Assembly (NCBI GenBank): GCA_030587525.1
Contig: JAUQYW010000419.1
Coordinates: 1 to 29,997 of the forward strand
DNA from: Candidatus Sigynarchaeota archaeon
Lineage (GTDB): Archaea; Asgardarchaeota; Lokiarchaeia; Sigynarchaeales; Sigynarchaeaceae
Direction: 5' to 3'
Length of the DNA: 29,997 bases
A model generated the notes under the pieces. It saw only the letters and a program-made list of their open reading frames with translations, had not been told where the DNA came from and searched no databases. The number at the start of each line of letters is the position of its first letter. The first letter of the stretch is position 1. Shown piece by piece: positions 29,144 to 29,997 of the stretch. The position numbers were made by a program, and so were the translations under genes.

Positions 29144-29997
29144 TCATGCTTGGCCAGCCTTGGCCATCTTGACCGGGGCGTGCACCACCGGCGCCTGGCT
29201 CGCGCCGAGCACCGGCGCCGCCGCTCCTTTCTCCCGCAAGGCGAGAAACTCGACAAAATTGTCGTAGACGGGTGCGATGAGATCCTTGATGCTCTCCATG
29301 CTCTTCCCCCGGCGTATGATCAGGTCATCGACGATCATCTGGACGCGGTGGTAGACATACGGGTGGAAGAAGATATTCGTCGGCACGATGCACCGCGCCT
29401 TGAGGAAGTTGTTCGCGACGACCAGGAAAATTGCCGGGATCTCGTCCTTCCAGAACTCGCCCAGCGGTTGCCGCCAGAACTCCTTGCGGACCTCGAGCAG
29501 GATCTCCTTCTTAAACGTGTCCCAGTCGATCGCTGCGTAGAGGTCCTTTTTGCCCGCCTTTTGCAAGCGCCTGACCATTTGGTCGGCGCCGTCGAACTTG
29601 TACTGGGCCCAGATGGCGTATTTCACGTTATCGTTGAGCGAATTCGGGATGAAGGCTTGAGGATTGAAGACGTGTATCAAGTTGCGTGCATCAAATTCAG
29701 GATGGAAGAACTGCCGGAACATGGCGACAGTCTCGTCGTAGGCTTGCACTTCCCACGGCCTGAGGCCCGCGGAGTACGTGTAGAGCTGCCAGATCGTCGG
29801 GATCGGGCGTGAGTGAGGCCATTTCTCGCCGTGCAACGAGGCCGGCATGAGGTTCGGGAGGTTGAGCCCCGTGTCCACGACGACCATGTCATACTTTTCC
29901 TGGTTATCCGCCAGGAACTTGTCCAGGAACGGGAAAATCCGCCACGAGACGTGGTAGAGCGGGTGTGGCCTGATTGCGACCACCCGGTCGTTGATCC
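29144..29997 (-). CDS. partial protein with ParA/MinD-like strand, probable P-loop NTPase (5' end outside window)
   Basis: The frame is open to the window edge, so the N-terminus, including any P-loop, is missing. Visible is KYDMVVVDTGLNLPNL, the pattern of the Walker-B-like strand and following loop of ParA/MinD/ArsA-type ATPases. A mixed alpha/beta region follows, with helical stretches such as AIWAQYKFDGADQMVRRLQK and FLVVANNFLKARCIVPTNIF. The protein ends in a Pro/Ala/Val-rich tail (GASQAPVVHAPVKMAKAG). Without the P-loop the family cannot be confirmed. It probably shares a transcript with tfb. Confidence 0.6.
   Translation of the reverse strand, partial: INDRVVAIRPHPLYHVSWRIFPFLDKFLADNQEKYDMVVVDTGLNLPNLMPASLHGEKWPHSRPIPTIWQLYTYSAGLRPWEVQAYDETVAMFRQFFHPEFDARNLIHVFNPQAFIPNSLNDNVKYAIWAQYKFDGADQMVRRLQKAGKKDLYAAIDWDTFKKEILLEVRKEFWRQPLGEFWKDEIPAIFLVVANNFLKARCIVPTNIFFHPYVYHRVQMIVDDLIIRRGKSMESIKDLIAPVYDNFVEFLALREKGAAAPVLGASQAPVVHAPVKMAKAGQA

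Noticed and set aside
1..29997. CRISPR arrays, insertion sequences, integrases or prophage genes
   Set aside because: No direct repeat array with regular spacing, transposase, integrase or phage structural protein was seen anywhere in the window.

Overview
This window reads as a chromosomal segment of an archaeon, most probably an Asgard archaeon (Promethearchaeota); the lineage within that group cannot be resolved from the sequence. The archaeal assignment rests on an informational gene cluster (S19e, PDCD5, L39e, L31e, aIF6, L18a/LX, prefoldin alpha, FtsY, with YhbY, Rpp21-type RNase P protein and Nep1 divergently transcribed), an archaeal-type alanyl-tRNA synthetase, a TFB, TATA-like promoters and oligo-T gene ends. 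The Asgard assignment rests on a Rag/Gtr-like small GTPase (P-loop, WDLGGQ, and the Rag-type HKxD guanine motif followed by a C-terminal domain), an AN1 zinc-finger membrane protein, and surface proteins with a C-terminal PGY-plus-transmembrane tail.

Layout. 1-2046: the 3' end of a secreted, membrane-anchored protein (possibly a glycoside hydrolase) overlapping a polytopic membrane protein. 2119-3330: the Rag-like GTPase, convergent with an MFS transporter (3352-4719). 4751-6174 (minus): yhbY, RNase P component 4 and nep1 in one operon. 6536-10911 (plus): rps19e, pdcd5, rpl39e (short, easily missed), rpl31e, eif6, rpl18a, pfdA, ftsY. 10928-13739: two zinc-finger/ribbon membrane proteins (minus), then a predicted tail-anchored small protein and an unknown cytosolic protein (plus). 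13779-15272 (minus): a rhamnulokinase-like FGGY kinase. 15492-17884 (minus): a two-gene operon of surface proteins with an ATGA overlap and a 25-bp palindrome lying where transcription should start. 18091-19350 (minus): a Gfo/Idh/MocA oxidoreductase, divergent from alaS (19461-22010, plus). 22044-26304 (minus): a class-III aminotransferase (ArgD/LysJ type), a winged-helix protein with a disordered N-terminus, and a large zinc-ribbon membrane protein. 26605-26681: tRNA-Phe(GAA) with encoded CCA. 26786-29997 (minus): a small Cys-rich tail-anchored protein, a UspA-type protein starting at TTG, a TFB with a divergent B-reader, and a partial protein with a ParA/MinD-like Walker-B-like strand.

How the genes work together. 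The central cluster serves ribosome assembly, translation and membrane targeting: Nep1 modifies 16S rRNA near where S19e acts, aIF6 and YhbY belong to subunit maturation, and prefoldin and FtsY handle nascent chains. Around it is lineage-specific material, mainly membrane and surface proteins of unknown role, plus scattered sugar and amino-acid metabolism genes (rhamnulokinase, oxidoreductase, MFS, aminotransferase). No CRISPR array, insertion sequence, rRNA or clear prophage was seen.
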